A stretch of 64,000 nt of DNA, from the NCBI GenBank assembly GCA_002869365.1, contig PKTA01000178.1, positions 18,724 through 82,723 on the forward strand, given 5' to 3'. Shown here piece by piece: positions 38,606 to 49,703 of the stretch. Under the pieces are notes generated by a model that saw only the letters and a program-made list of their open reading frames with translations, was not told the origin of the DNA and searched no databases. The position numbers and the translations under genes are program-made. Source of the stretch: Marinilabiliales bacterium (GTDB lineage Bacteria > Bacteroidota > Bacteroidia > Bacteroidales > F082). How positions within the stretch are numbered: position 1 is the first letter of the stretch; every line of letters begins with the position of its first letter.

Positions 38606-39112
38606 TTAGTGCTGATGTCCTTCCGGGCCATGAACATGCCCATGTGAAAGTTCTTCGTCCAATGCTTCACGAACATTCAGAATTTTTCCGGAGAAATATA
38701 AATCTTGCCCTGACAGTGGATGATTAAAATCCATTACAACACCATCTTCTTCAATGGCAATAACTTTTCCTTCAATAACATGTCCGTCATTATTTTGCAT
38801 TGGAATATATTTTCCAACCTGAACGAGTTCTGTATCCATTTCTCCATTATTCATGAAGATACTTTTGTCAAGTTTAACTATATCCTGATCGGAACCTTCG
38901 CCATAAGCATCTTTGGAAGCAAGTTCAAATCCAAATTCGTCACCTTCAGTTAATCCGTTTAAGTTGTTTTCAAATGCAGGTAGTAAGGAGCCCACTCCAA
39001 ACAAGTGTACAAATGGTTTGTCTTCGTTAACTTCCTGAATAACTGCTCCATCAGCATTACCTGCCTTAAGAGTGTAAGTAAGTGTTACCACTTTATTTTT
39101 TTCAATTTTCAT
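38606..39112 (-). CDS. FKBP-type peptidyl-prolyl isomerase (SlyD-like)
   Basis: VVTLTYTLKAGNADGAVI, FGVGSLLPAFENNLNGLTEGDEFGFELASKDAYGEG, MDFNHPLSGQDLYFSGKI, His-rich tail GHVHGPEGHQH. Confidence 0.93.
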   Translation of the reverse strand: MKIEKNKVVTLTYTLKAGNADGAVIQEVNEDKPFVHLFGVGSLLPAFENNLNGLTEGDEFGFELASKDAYGEGSDQDIVKLDKSIFMNNGEMDTELVQVGKYIPMQNNDGHVIEGKVIAIEEDGVVMDFNHPLSGQDLYFSGKILNVREALDEELSHGHVHGPEGHQH

Positions 39113-39298
39113 ATAAAATAGATTATTTAAAAATGTTATCCTAAAGGATAATCTTTATATAATTTACTGTAAATAATACTTAAAAATGAATTTTTTATTT
39201 ACAGGCTGCAAAAGTAATAAAAATACAGGATTAGGAAAGTTTATCAAATTCTTAATAATTATTGAAGTATATTAAAGAAGAATAACTATATTTGGAAT

Positions 39299-40312
39299 AT
39301 GCGAAAACTTAGTGCAATAACATTTGTATTTATGCTTTTAGTACTGGTTTTATCCTGTAGTACAAATAAGCATATTACTAATTCAGAAACTATTTCCAGT
39401 GAAAATGCCGGCAGTTCAAAATTAGTTGAGACAATTAATATGATTTCACCATCTATTCTGAAAATTGATGTGTTGGGATTTTATAAAACTTGGTATTTTA
39501 AAGAGGAAGATTTAATGCGTAGGGGAACAATAAATTTTGATAAAATTGATGCAGAATGTATTTTTTCTGAAATTAGTTCCGAATCCGTAAGTGGGACAGC
39601 AATAGTGTTGTCAACTACATCAGAAATATGCGGTATGATTACCTGCGCACACATTGTTGATTTTCCGGATACATTATATACTTATCACGACTTAAATAAA
39701 ACAATAATAAGGTCCGTTTCAATAAAACAAGAGCAAAATATTTACGAATCAGGCAAATCGCTTCAAAACGATATCGAAATAGTTGCAATGGATGCTAAAA
39801 CTGACCTGGCCTTTTTGAAAAGGACAATACCTGCAACCCAAGTAATACCGCCTCCTTTTTCATTAAAAAAGGGTAAAGTTGAAAAGTTACAGTGGGGCTC
39901 AAAGATTTATGTTCTGGGATATTCTTTAGGGAAGTTTTTGATAACAGAAGGAATTGTTAGTGTTGATAAGTCAATGAGTAAAAGGTTTATTAGCGATGCT
40001 TTGTTTAATAAGGGCATTAGTGGAAGTCCTGTATTTGGAATCCAGGAAGGAAGTACAGATTATGTTTGGTTAGGAATGGCAAGTTCTTCAGCATCACAAA
40101 GTTTTGATTACCTTGAACCAAAGGAAAGCACATTAGGATTTCCAATTTCTAATAAAGAAGTATATGAAGCAGCTGTAGTAAAGAATAAGCAGTTGATAAA
40201 TTATGGCGTAACTTATTCTATTTCAATTGAAGAAATAGTTACATTTGTCGACAATAATAAACTGGCAATTAATCTTGCCGGATTTGATGCTGAATTAATT
40301 ATTTCTAAATAA
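39299..40312 (+). CDS. Lipoprotein with trypsin-like serine protease domain
   Basis: Lipobox LVLSC; catalytic-like ITCAHIVDF, DLAFLKR, KGISGSPVFG. Confidence 0.72.
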   Translation: MRKLSAITFVFMLLVLVLSCSTNKHITNSETISSENAGSSKLVETINMISPSILKIDVLGFYKTWYFKEEDLMRRGTINFDKIDAECIFSEISSESVSGTAIVLSTTSEICGMITCAHIVDFPDTLYTYHDLNKTIIRSVSIKQEQNIYESGKSLQNDIEIVAMDAKTDLAFLKRTIPATQVIPPPFSLKKGKVEKLQWGSKIYVLGYSLGKFLITEGIVSVDKSMSKRFISDALFNKGISGSPVFGIQEGSTDYVWLGMASSSASQSFDYLEPKESTLGFPISNKEVYEAAVVKNKQLINYGVTYSISIEEIVTFVDNNKLAINLAGFDAELIISK

Positions 40313-40327
40313 ATACTAAAGTTAATA

Positions 40328-41134
40328 GTGACTGAGAAATTTAAGAAGGAGGCTGGGTCATTTGAGGAGTTTAGAATCAAACGCGGTAAAAGATTATTCG
40401 ACATTGGATTTTCTGTTCTAGCGATTATTTTATTTTCACCAATAATGTTAATCATCGCCTTACTAATAAAACTGGAAAGCAAAGGACCCGTTTTTTACAT
40501 AAGCAAGCGTATTGGAACTGGTTACGACATATTTAATTTTTATAAGTTTAGATCAATGAGGCTGGGAGCTGATATGGAACGTTCACATTTGTCGAAAATG
40601 AATGAATACCTTGTTAGTCATAAATCCAATGGCGATTTGTTTAAAAATATTGAAGAGTGTCCTGATTGTGCAGCAGTAGAAGGTACATGCTCTCCTCTAC
40701 TGTATATAGATGGTGTAGAAATATGTGAAAACCTTTATTTGAAAAAGAAAAGAGAGTTACTTCTTAAAAGTACTTTCTTTAAGGTTAAAAATGATCCAAG
40801 AGTTACAAAAGTTGGACGATTGATAAGAGCAACTAATCTTGATGAATTACCACAGTTTTTAAATGTGCTAAAAGGTGATATGTCGATAGTTGGTAACCGA
40901 CCTTTGCCAATTTATGAGGCCGAAAAACTTACAACTGATGAATGGGCTTACAGGTTTTTAGCCCCTGCCGGGATAACAGGATTATGGCAAATAAGCAATG
41001 AGGGATTTACTCATGCAGAGGAAAGAATCAGAATGGATAATCGGTATGCTCTGGTATCAAGTCCATTAGCCGATTTAAAAATTATTCTCAAAACTATTCC
41101 AACAATTTTTTATATTAAACGTAACACTTATTAA
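40328..41134 (+). CDS. Bacterial sugar transferase (undecaprenyl-phosphate sugar phosphotransferase-like)
   Basis: KRLFDIGFSVLAIILFSPIMLIIALLIKLESKGPVFYISKRIG, FYKFRSM, TNLDELPQFLNVLKGDMSIVGNRPLP. Confidence 0.93.
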   Translation: MTEKFKKEAGSFEEFRIKRGKRLFDIGFSVLAIILFSPIMLIIALLIKLESKGPVFYISKRIGTGYDIFNFYKFRSMRLGADMERSHLSKMNEYLVSHKSNGDLFKNIEECPDCAAVEGTCSPLLYIDGVEICENLYLKKKRELLLKSTFFKVKNDPRVTKVGRLIRATNLDELPQFLNVLKGDMSIVGNRPLPIYEAEKLTTDEWAYRFLAPAGITGLWQISNEGFTHAEERIRMDNRYALVSSPLADLKIILKTIPTIFYIKRNTY

Positions 41135-42378
41135 TATTTCTTCTTTATTGCTGCAATGCGCTGTAAAAGAGTAGGGTGGGAGTAATGAAAGAAGACATAT
41201 AATTTATGTGGTGTAAGATTACTTAAATTGTTTACCGACAATTTTTTAAGTGAATTTATCAGATGTTCTCCAAATCCATATTCCCTGGCAAATTCATCAG
41301 CCTCAAATTCATTAGATCGTGAGAACTTATTTGTAGAAATTCCTATTAAAAATGAAATTGGAGAGTATAAAAGTCCAAAGGCAATAATTCCCATATAAAA
41401 ACTGGGTTCTACAGCACCTATGGATTTGGATACCGCAGGATATTCTAGTGCTATCGATAATAGAAAAAGCATGGCAGCACTCTGGAAAATTGAAATTACC
41501 AAACCTTTATATATATGCTTTTTCTTATAATGACCAACTTCATGCGCTAATACGGCAACTATCTCATCTTCACTTAAATCCTTAATTAATGTGTCGAATA
41601 GTACTATCATTTTTTTTGGTCCGAATCCCGAAAAATAGGCGTTGGCTTTTGTGCTCCTTTTGCTGCCATCGATGGTGTAAATATTTTTCAATCTGAAATT
41701 GCATTTATCTGCAAAATCACTAATCTTTTGTTTTAAACTACCATCCTCCAAAGGCAATAACTTATTAAAAAGAGGTACTATTAAACTCGAATAAAACATT
41801 GCCATGAAAATCATAAATGCGGTAAGTCCTGCCAAAACAACAGGTACAAAAAGATTATCTAACGATAACCATGCCCACAAAATAAAACACATCAACGCGC
41901 CACCAATTATCACTGTGATTAACCATGACTTTAGTTTGTCGGTAATAAATGTTTTAATAGTGGTTTTATTGAAACCATATTTTTCTTCTATAACAAAGGT
42001 GGAATAAATTTGAAAAGGTAAAGAAACGAGATCAAAAGCCAAGCCAAGTATGCCAAAAAATGCAAGTGTTCTAAAGTATTCATTATCAGTAATACTTCTT
42101 ACAAATTCATCAATAATGGTAAAGCCTCCTAAGGACAACATACCCAAAATTATTAATAAACTAAAAATACTGCTGACAAGCGAAAATTTAGACGTTTCCT
42201 TCTCGTAGAGTTGGGATTTTTTGTATTTATCTTTATCATAAATACCACTTAACTCTTTGGGTAGTTCTTCTTTTAAACTTTTAATATTAAGATAATCAAG
42301 ATATTTTTCGAAAATAAAATCGAATATAATTATACCAATAATTAGCCAAAACAGTAGGTTTTCCATTTTCAATATCAC
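41131..42378 (-). CDS. M48-family metallopeptidase (Ste24/CAAX protease-like)
   Basis: VLAHEVGHYKKKHI (HExxH), NEFEADEFAREYG, multiple TM helices. Confidence 0.92.
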   Translation of the reverse strand: MILKMENLLFWLIIGIIIFDFIFEKYLDYLNIKSLKEELPKELSGIYDKDKYKKSQLYEKETSKFSLVSSIFSLLIILGMLSLGGFTIIDEFVRSITDNEYFRTLAFFGILGLAFDLVSLPFQIYSTFVIEEKYGFNKTTIKTFITDKLKSWLITVIIGGALMCFILWAWLSLDNLFVPVVLAGLTAFMIFMAMFYSSLIVPLFNKLLPLEDGSLKQKISDFADKCNFRLKNIYTIDGSKRSTKANAYFSGFGPKKMIVLFDTLIKDLSEDEIVAVLAHEVGHYKKKHIYKGLVISIFQSAAMLFLLSIALEYPAVSKSIGAVEPSFYMGIIAFGLLYSPISFLIGISTNKFSRSNEFEADEFAREYGFGEHLINSLKKLSVNNLSNLTPHKLYVFFHYSHPTLLQRIAAIKKKY

Positions 42379-42394
42379 TTAGTTTTTATCAGAG

Positions 42395-44476
42395 TTAATA
42401 CGAACCCATATATTTTCTTATGAACCATTCAGAAATCAGGAGAATCAAAATTATTGCCAACAAAGCAGCTAAATTATTTAAGCCTTTATATGTAGTTGAA
42501 TAACTTATTCTTTTGCTTGTATTAATGTTTTCAAGATATACATTAACACTATCATAATTATTAAATTCGAAAAAATGTCCCTGGCTTATTGATGATAATT
42601 TATAAAGTTGATTAAAATTTGCCTTTAATTGCTGAAATTCTTTTTTGTTTTTAGTAACTACGAATGCTCCATTGTCTGAAAATATTTCATCTTTATATTT
42701 TGTTCGTGCCCTAAATTTATAATTTCCGGTTTCCAAACTTTGTATATCTAATTTATAGATACCATTATCGGGTGTAAATATGAAGTCGAATTTTTCTTTT
42801 TTTTCATTTGTTAGTTCTAGGTTTATTTCTGCATCCTCAATAGGTTCAAACGATTTATTGTAAAACTCGGCTTGCAGGTTTATTTTGCCGGGTATAAAGT
42901 ATTCGCCATTACTATGAACTCTCAGCCTTCTCTTATCCTCTTTTACACTAAGGAACTGTACGATTTTGCTAATAATATTATCGAAATCCGAGAAATTTTT
43001 CTTTTCCATAAAAACATGATTCCTCCATTTCCACAGTCCTGTTCCCATTATTAAAGCCTTTTTAATGCCCTCATCATCAGTAAAATATATAAGTGGAAAA
43101 TTCGATTTAATATTATTTATTTTCTGCCATGCTAACACTTTTGAATTGTCTATTCCTGAAAAGTTTAAAAGAGGAATATGCAAAGGGGGTAACTTTTCAA
43201 TTAACTCTTTATCAATATTATCAATTTTGAAATACGAAAAATTTGCATTAATAGTTGCAGTGCTGTAGCCGTAGTTTCGTAAACCGGAACTTATACCAGA
43301 ATTTTGGAAATAATTCCTTAATGAATTTATATGGGTTTGTTCGCCAACAATACCAATTGTTGCCAGTTTAATATTGCTGGCTTCCTGTAACAACTTTTGA
43401 ATTTTATATTTGGAGGAAGGTAACTGATGAAGGATAAGCAAGTTGTAATTTTCTAAATTTTCTATTTTGTTATAAGCAAATTTAATATCTATGCTATAGT
43501 TTTTAAAACTTTCAAGCGATTGCTTAAGTGCTGACAAATCGGGATGAGGAGAATTTGCCAGTAAAAGTATTTTTTGTTTCGAATCTATAATATCTATATA
43601 TATATCCGATTCATTATTTTTTGTATTGTTTTCTTCAATTTCGCTTTCGAGCACAAATTTTAGGTGCATTTTTCCTGCTTCTTTTGCTGTAAAGGAAAAA
43701 TTAATAGTTTTGTTAAATACCTGATTGTTAATTTCTATATTTCTACTATCTATAAATTTGCCTTGCTGATAGGTTTTGAGTTTTACTTTCTCACCCCTCA
43801 TATCAATAGCAGAAAAATTTAACTCAACAGCCACATTTTCATTTAAATAATTAATGCTATTATAACTTATGTCGTTTATTTTTATGTCGGCTAAATTTGA
43901 TGTGTCGCCAACCCCAAGGGTGTATATTTTATAATAATTATTGATAATTATATCACCAGGTCTTTGGCCTTTATTATAAATACCATCTCCAATTAATATT
44001 AGGGCTTCAACTTCAGTTGGTGAATAGTGCTCGTCGATATATTTTAATAGTTGAGAATAATCAGAATAATTATCAGTGAAATCCGGATTTTGAAACTTAA
44101 TATCTTCCCCGAAGGATATAATTTCAATGTCGAATTCATCCTCGAATTTACTAATAGTGTTACTAAGGTTATTGCTTAAATATTTGCTAATACTAACAGA
44201 ATCTTTTGTAGCCATCATCGACATGGAATTGTCGATAGCAATAATTAATTTGGGGTTTTGAATTTTCTTTTGAGTTGTTTTTACAAAAGGTTTTAGTAGC
44301 AGTAAGCATATTAATCCAACAGACAGAAATCTGAAAAAGAACAACAGATAATTATAGAAGTTACTGAGTTTGTTTTTTTTATTTCTCCAATATAGAATAG
44401 CAGCATAAATAAGGCCAATTAATACTGGAAATATTAACGACCACATTGGATAATCTATGCTAAACTGACTAATCAT
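42395..44476 (-). CDS. VWA-like membrane protein (BatA-type N-terminus)
   Basis: Two N-terminal TM helices, IIAIDNSMSMM MIDAS-like motif, C-terminal TM. Confidence 0.7.
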   Translation of the reverse strand: MISQFSIDYPMWSLIFPVLIGLIYAAILYWRNKKNKLSNFYNYLLFFFRFLSVGLICLLLLKPFVKTTQKKIQNPKLIIAIDNSMSMMATKDSVSISKYLSNNLSNTISKFEDEFDIEIISFGEDIKFQNPDFTDNYSDYSQLLKYIDEHYSPTEVEALILIGDGIYNKGQRPGDIIINNYYKIYTLGVGDTSNLADIKINDISYNSINYLNENVAVELNFSAIDMRGEKVKLKTYQQGKFIDSRNIEINNQVFNKTINFSFTAKEAGKMHLKFVLESEIEENNTKNNESDIYIDIIDSKQKILLLANSPHPDLSALKQSLESFKNYSIDIKFAYNKIENLENYNLLILHQLPSSKYKIQKLLQEASNIKLATIGIVGEQTHINSLRNYFQNSGISSGLRNYGYSTATINANFSYFKIDNIDKELIEKLPPLHIPLLNFSGIDNSKVLAWQKINNIKSNFPLIYFTDDEGIKKALIMGTGLWKWRNHVFMEKKNFSDFDNIISKIVQFLSVKEDKRRLRVHSNGEYFIPGKINLQAEFYNKSFEPIEDAEINLELTNEKKEKFDFIFTPDNGIYKLDIQSLETGNYKFRARTKYKDEIFSDNGAFVVTKNKKEFQQLKANFNQLYKLSSISQGHFFEFNNYDSVNVYLENINTSKRISYSTTYKGLNNLAALLAIILILLISEWFIRKYMGSY

Positions 44477-44553
44477 ATTTTAATTTTGTGATAAAACAAA
44501 AAGCAGACCTTAATAGTTAAGATCTGCAATTAATTTTTAATTTCATATATGTA

Positions 44554-45309
44554 TTAAGTGTCCATACCTCCACAAACATTTATTACCTGTCCTGAAACAT
44601 AGGATGATAAGTCGGAAGCCAGGAATGTTGCAACATTAGCAACGTCATCAGGCTTTCCTGAACGACGGAGTGGAATAGTTTTTATCCATGCATCTCTTAC
44701 ATCTTCTTTAAGTTTATGTGTCATTTCTGTTTCAATAAAGCCGGGTGCTATTGCATTGCAACGAATATTGCGGGAACCTAATTCCTGAGCAATGGATTTT
44801 GTGAATCCAATCATTCCGGCTTTGGATGCTGAATAATTTGATTGTCCTGCATTTCCACTAACTCCAACTACCGAACTCATATTAATTATCGTACCAAATC
44901 TTTGTTTCATCATTGGTTTTTGAACGGCTTTTGTAAGGTTAAAAACCGACTTAAGGTTAACTGTTAAAACCATATCCCAGTCTTTTTCCTGCATTCTCAT
45001 TAAAAGGTTGTCGCGAGTAATACCCGCATTATTAACAAGTATGTCAATTCTTTCAAAATCACCTATTACATCTTGTACGAGTTTTTCACTATCTTCGAAA
45101 GAAGCAGCATTGGATGCATATCCTTTAGCCTTAATATTTAATGCGTTAAGTTCTTGCTCGGTCTCTTTCATGAACTCGTCATAGTTAAGGTCGGTAAAGG
45201 CAACGTTTGCTCCTTCTTGTGCAAATTTCATAGCAATAGCTTTGCCGATACCTCTGGCAGCACCTGTAATTAATGCAGTTTTACCATCAAGTAATTTCAT
45301 CTGTTTCAA
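44554..45309 (-). CDS. fabG: 3-oxoacyl-ACP reductase
   Basis: ALITGAARGIGKAIA, NNAGITRDNLLMRM, NMSSVVGVSGNAGQSNYSASKAGMIGFTKS, IAPGFIETEMT, GQVINVCGGMDT. Confidence 0.93.
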   Translation of the reverse strand: MKQMKLLDGKTALITGAARGIGKAIAMKFAQEGANVAFTDLNYDEFMKETEQELNALNIKAKGYASNAASFEDSEKLVQDVIGDFERIDILVNNAGITRDNLLMRMQEKDWDMVLTVNLKSVFNLTKAVQKPMMKQRFGTIINMSSVVGVSGNAGQSNYSASKAGMIGFTKSIAQELGSRNIRCNAIAPGFIETEMTHKLKEDVRDAWIKTIPLRRSGKPDDVANVATFLASDLSSYVSGQVINVCGGMDT

Positions 45310-45479
45310 TGTATTTATTAATAATATGCTTTTTGTAAATGTTCCTGTTTACTTAAAAAAAACTCTAAGTTTTAGAAGCGTCAAATATAGTTCAAAAATT
45401 TCTACTTGAAATTTGACAGTTTATTAAATAAGTATAAATCAAAAAATAGAATAAATAACCCACTCTGTCAGCAGAGATT

Positions 45480-46652
45480 TTAGTTTAAATTATTTGTTTG
45501 AAATTTCATTCTGATAATAGCACCGGCATCATCGCTGTTTAAAGCTTCAATATTTCCATTGTGCATATCTATTATAAGTTTTACGGCGGCCAGAGAAAGT
45601 CCTGTTCCTTCAATATGCGAAACATCTCCGGCGCCAAAGAGTTCAAATATTCTAGTCAAAGCCAGCGAAGAAAAACCAGGGCCATAATCTTTAATTTCAA
45701 TGCTTAATGTGTTTTCATTGTTTTTTACAACTATATCGATGGGCGAATTTTTACCTGAGTATTTATAAGAGTTTTCGAGCATAAGTATAATACTTTGGCG
45801 TATAAGGTCAGCATCAGCAAAGATTAATAATTTTTCGTCATTGGAAAAATAATTTACGTTTATATCAGCATTATTTTCCTTGAGGAATTTCTTTATGGCT
45901 GAGTTAATAAGATGATTAACTGACACTGAAAGAAAGTCGGGCTGATATTTCTTTATTTTTAAACTGGTAATAAGAAGTGCCATATCGGAAAACCGCACAA
46001 GTCTTTCTGATACGTTCCTGAGGTGTTCGATATATTCATTCTGACTTGAGTCTACTTTAGTATCTCCCAATAGGTTTGTCAACCCAATTATTCCATTTAG
46101 AGGTGTTCTTAATTCGTGGCTGATTATGGATAGGAAATCGCTTTTAGTTTTATCCAGTTTTTCGAGAAGGGAGTTAGCCTGTTGTAACTGCTTCGTTCTC
46201 TCTCTAACTTTATTTTCCAACTCCAAATTATTTTTTTTCAGTTGTAGTTTTTGATCCTGGAGTTGAATCTGAGTTTTAACTCTTGCAATCAATTCAGATG
46301 AATTAAAGGGTTTGGTAATATAGTCTTGTCCACCGGTTTCAAAACCTTTAACAATACTTTCCATGTCAGCCTTGGCAGTTAGAAAAATAATTGGAATAGA
46401 AGAAGTTGTTTCGCTCTTTTTGAGAAGGTTACATACTTCATAACCATCCATCTCCGGCATCATTATATCGAGCAAAATCAAGTCGAAATTTTGAGTACTT
46501 GTAATTTTTAATGCCTGACGTCCATTCTGCGCATATGCTATTTGATACCCATTGCTGGACAGGATATTCCCCAAAATCTGAATGTTTCTTGCAACATCAT
46601 CAACTATGAGTATTTTTTTTTGTTCTTTTAGTTCGGTTCCATTATCAGCCAT
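45480..46652 (-). CDS. Response regulator receiver-histidine kinase hybrid (REC-HisKA-HATPase)
   Basis: ILIVDDVARNIQILGNILSSNGY...DLILLDIMMPEMDGYEV...TKPF; FLSIISHELRTPLNGIIGL; YGPGFSSLAL...GTGLSLAAVKLIIDMH. Confidence 0.93.
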   Translation of the reverse strand: MADNGTELKEQKKILIVDDVARNIQILGNILSSNGYQIAYAQNGRQALKITSTQNFDLILLDIMMPEMDGYEVCNLLKKSETTSSIPIIFLTAKADMESIVKGFETGGQDYITKPFNSSELIARVKTQIQLQDQKLQLKKNNLELENKVRERTKQLQQANSLLEKLDKTKSDFLSIISHELRTPLNGIIGLTNLLGDTKVDSSQNEYIEHLRNVSERLVRFSDMALLITSLKIKKYQPDFLSVSVNHLINSAIKKFLKENNADINVNYFSNDEKLLIFADADLIRQSIILMLENSYKYSGKNSPIDIVVKNNENTLSIEIKDYGPGFSSLALTRIFELFGAGDVSHIEGTGLSLAAVKLIIDMHNGNIEALNSDDAGAIIRMKFQTNNLN

Positions 46653-49600
46653 TGAATATAAATTTTAATTTAGATAATAATATTTCTATATTGTCAATAT
46701 CAAATTTTGTTAACGCCACTTTTAGTTCAGTGCTGAACTGTATTAAGGATATAATTTTATTATCCTTGGAAAATTCCATTAATTTGTTGTTAAACAATTC
46801 TATATCAGATATAAGTTTGTTGTTAGAAATTTTTATAAATTCCTCAAGAAATATCTTTTTTATCTCAGTTTTAATTTGATTATCTATTAGGTTTATTTCT
46901 AGTAAGTCTTTCAAATTAGTTGTATCTTCGAATTGCATTACTTCATTATCAGTAATTTCCTTTATAGTTTCATCCTTTCTACTATCATTTAGTTTTATGA
47001 CTTCAATATTGGGTAAATATATTGTAAAAACACTTCCTTCTCCAACTTTGCTTTTTAATTTTAATTCACCGTCCATCATTTCAGTAAGTTGCTTTGTAAT
47101 AGCTAAGCCTAAACCACTTCCTTTACTACTATCCTGCGACAGGATACTACCCTGTGTAAAAGCATTAAAGATTTGTTTTTGATCTTTTTTCGAAATACCC
47201 GGACCTGTGTCGGAAATAATAATTTGTAAATCAATATGATCTTTTGTTTCCTTATTTGGAAATGAAATGAAGTCTATCTTAACTTCACCCTTTTTGGTGA
47301 ATTTGGAAGCATTTCCAACTAAATTTAACAACATCTGCCTGAGTCTTACTCCGTCTATTTTAATGTATTCGCCGAAATCATTATTTTGTTCAACAATGAA
47401 GTTTATACCTTTGTTTTTTAGTTGAATGGAAAAGATTTGTTTTATTTCGGTAATTATGGTTTTTATCGAAACAGATTCGTAATGTAGGTTTAGTTTGCCT
47501 GCTTGTATTTTTGATAAATCGAGTATATCGTTTATTAGAGTTAACAAACTTTTACTACTTGAGTCAATTGCTGAAATATAACTTTTCTTTCTTGAGTCAT
47601 CTTCAAGTTTTAATAATAGTTCAGTAAACCCTATTATTGAGTTCATCGGAGTTCTTATCTCATGACTAATATTAGCGAGGAAAGTACTTTTGGTTTCATA
47701 AGCTGCCTGAGCTTCTTTTATTGCATTTTCAACATCTTTGTTCTTCTGTAGTAAAGCTTTATTACTAAGTTTTAGTTCACTTTGCGATTTTTTTAAAGCA
47801 AGTTCGGCCTTTCTGCGTTTTGTAACATCCTCCACAAGGCCTTCTATATATTTAATGCTTCCATCGTAGTTCCTTACCAGCCATGCGCTTTCCAGTACAT
47901 ACATTTCCCTCCCTTTGGCGCCTATCCACTTTTCTTCTCTGCCGGTAATAACTCCTTTATCTTTAATTTCTGCTAAAAAATTTGGTCTGTCAAAATAACT
48001 ATCTTCTACATTTAAACTGTAAAGTTCCTCCTCCCTTTCGTAACCAAGAGTTTTTATAAGATTTTTATTGGCGAATAGAATATCTCCCGCCTCATTTGTT
48101 TGATATATTCCAATCGTAGCGTTATCAACTATTCCTTTAAATTTTTCTCTGCTTTCTGCTAAATCAATATTTAGTTGGCTTAATTCTTCTTTCTGCCGCG
48201 TTATTTCTTTGTTTTTAAAGGCTAATATGCTATAGTTTTTCCGACTAACTTTAATTCGGGAGTTAACGAAAAATATCAATATAAAAGTTATTAGAATTAT
48301 AAATGCCGAGAAGATAATAGTAAAGAATCTGGAATTTTTTTCTCTCTCTATTTGTAATTTTTGTATTTCGTTATTTTGCTTTAATATCTGATTTTCCGTT
48401 TCTTTTTTCTCCGATTCATATTTTATATCAAGTTCCTCAAGAATTTTATTTGTATTTTCTTTAAAAGTACTTTCCTTGAGGGCCATATATTCTTTAAGGT
48501 ATTTATGTGCCAAATAGTAATTATTCTGTTGTGTATAAAAATTAGAGATAGAATTTAACGCTTCCAATTCCACATCCACAAAATTGATTCTTCTGCTTGT
48601 TAAAAGAGCCTCTTTCAAATATTTCTCCGATGAATCATTTAGGGTGAGTTTATTAAATATTTGCCCTAAAATTAAATAGCTAATAGAAATTCTTTTTTCA
48701 TCACCTACCTCTTTTTTTATTTGAAGAGATTTACGCTGATAAAACAAGGCAGAATCTAAATTGTTAAATTTGTAATATGCCTCTCCTATATTGCTTAATG
48801 CTATTGAATAAAGTCTTTTGTTGTTAACCTTTTTGTTAAGCAATATTGCTTCACGATTAATATCAATACATTTCTTAAAATTCTTCTTCTGTATATAAAT
48901 GTCTCCAATATGCATTAAAGCATTCATTTCATTCAGATAATCATTGTTTAGTTTAAAATAGTTATAAGCCTGATTATAATAATCCATGGCCCTGTCGTGC
49001 TTTTTCCAGTTTTGCATTACCACTCCTAAACTTATAAATATACCGGCAAGTCCATTATCGTCGCCTATATCCTCATAAATATCTCTTGCATTTTGCATTA
49101 ATCCAATTGCTTTTTCATAATCGCCCCAGGTGGAAACAACTACTGCTAGCCCTTTCATAGATTTTGCTGCCCCTTGTTTATTACCCTTTTTGTTGAAGAT
49201 ATCGAGGGCCTTTTGAAAATTTTCTTTTGATAATTTAAACAGACTTAAGTTATAGTAATTTGAAGCAATATTATAATAAACTTCTGCCAGTTTTGAACTG
49301 TCATTCTTCAGTATAGTATTTTTAAGAATTAATTGTAATGTAGTATCCGCAGCTTTATAATCGCATGCCTGAGTTTGTTTTCCCCAAATAACCGATAATA
49401 CTGAATCAAAAGCCTCATTATTGTTAAGGCTTCTGTAAATTGTTAATGCCAACTGATCATAAATTATTGATTGGGATATATCAGTTTTAATATATAATAA
49501 GGATAATTGTTTTGAATAATTAATCTTTTCTTTTAAACTTAAATTACTATCTATTATGAATTCTCTTTTTAGACTATCGTAATTATTGTTTGCTGAACTC

Positions 49601-49695
49601 ATACTTGAGAGGAGGACTAAAAAAAATGCTCCCAATAGCAACATAAATTGATGGCTTTTTTCTATTAAGTAATATTTTAGATCAGTAGTAGCCAT
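46645..49695 (-). CDS. TPR-TM-PAS histidine kinase
   Basis: TPRs; TM FTIIFSAFIILITFILIFFV; PAS GIYQTNEAGDILFANKNLIKTLGY; FLANISHEIRTPMNSIIGFTELL; SKGSGLGLAITKQL. Confidence 0.92.
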   Translation of the reverse strand: MATTDLKYYLIEKSHQFMLLLGAFFLVLLSSMSSANNNYDSLKREFIIDSNLSLKEKINYSKQLSLLYIKTDISQSIIYDQLALTIYRSLNNNEAFDSVLSVIWGKQTQACDYKAADTTLQLILKNTILKNDSSKLAEVYYNIASNYYNLSLFKLSKENFQKALDIFNKKGNKQGAAKSMKGLAVVVSTWGDYEKAIGLMQNARDIYEDIGDDNGLAGIFISLGVVMQNWKKHDRAMDYYNQAYNYFKLNNDYLNEMNALMHIGDIYIQKKNFKKCIDINREAILLNKKVNNKRLYSIALSNIGEAYYKFNNLDSALFYQRKSLQIKKEVGDEKRISISYLILGQIFNKLTLNDSSEKYLKEALLTSRRINFVDVELEALNSISNFYTQQNNYYLAHKYLKEYMALKESTFKENTNKILEELDIKYESEKKETENQILKQNNEIQKLQIEREKNSRFFTIIFSAFIILITFILIFFVNSRIKVSRKNYSILAFKNKEITRQKEELSQLNIDLAESREKFKGIVDNATIGIYQTNEAGDILFANKNLIKTLGYEREEELYSLNVEDSYFDRPNFLAEIKDKGVITGREEKWIGAKGREMYVLESAWLVRNYDGSIKYIEGLVEDVTKRRKAELALKKSQSELKLSNKALLQKNKDVENAIKEAQAAYETKSTFLANISHEIRTPMNSIIGFTELLLKLEDDSRKKSYISAIDSSSKSLLTLINDILDLSKIQAGKLNLHYESVSIKTIITEIKQIFSIQLKNKGINFIVEQNNDFGEYIKIDGVRLRQMLLNLVGNASKFTKKGEVKIDFISFPNKETKDHIDLQIIISDTGPGISKKDQKQIFNAFTQGSILSQDSSKGSGLGLAITKQLTEMMDGELKLKSKVGEGSVFTIYLPNIEVIKLNDSRKDETIKEITDNEVMQFEDTTNLKDLLEINLIDNQIKTEIKKIFLEEFIKISNNKLISDIELFNNKLMEFSKDNKIISLIQFSTELKVALTKFDIDNIEILLSKLKFIFNG

Positions 49696-49703
49696 TTAAA
49701 AAT

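Noticed and set aside
42872-43268. Forward ORFs inside 42395-44476
   Set aside because: Shadow ORFs opposite a coherent VWA-like membrane protein gene.
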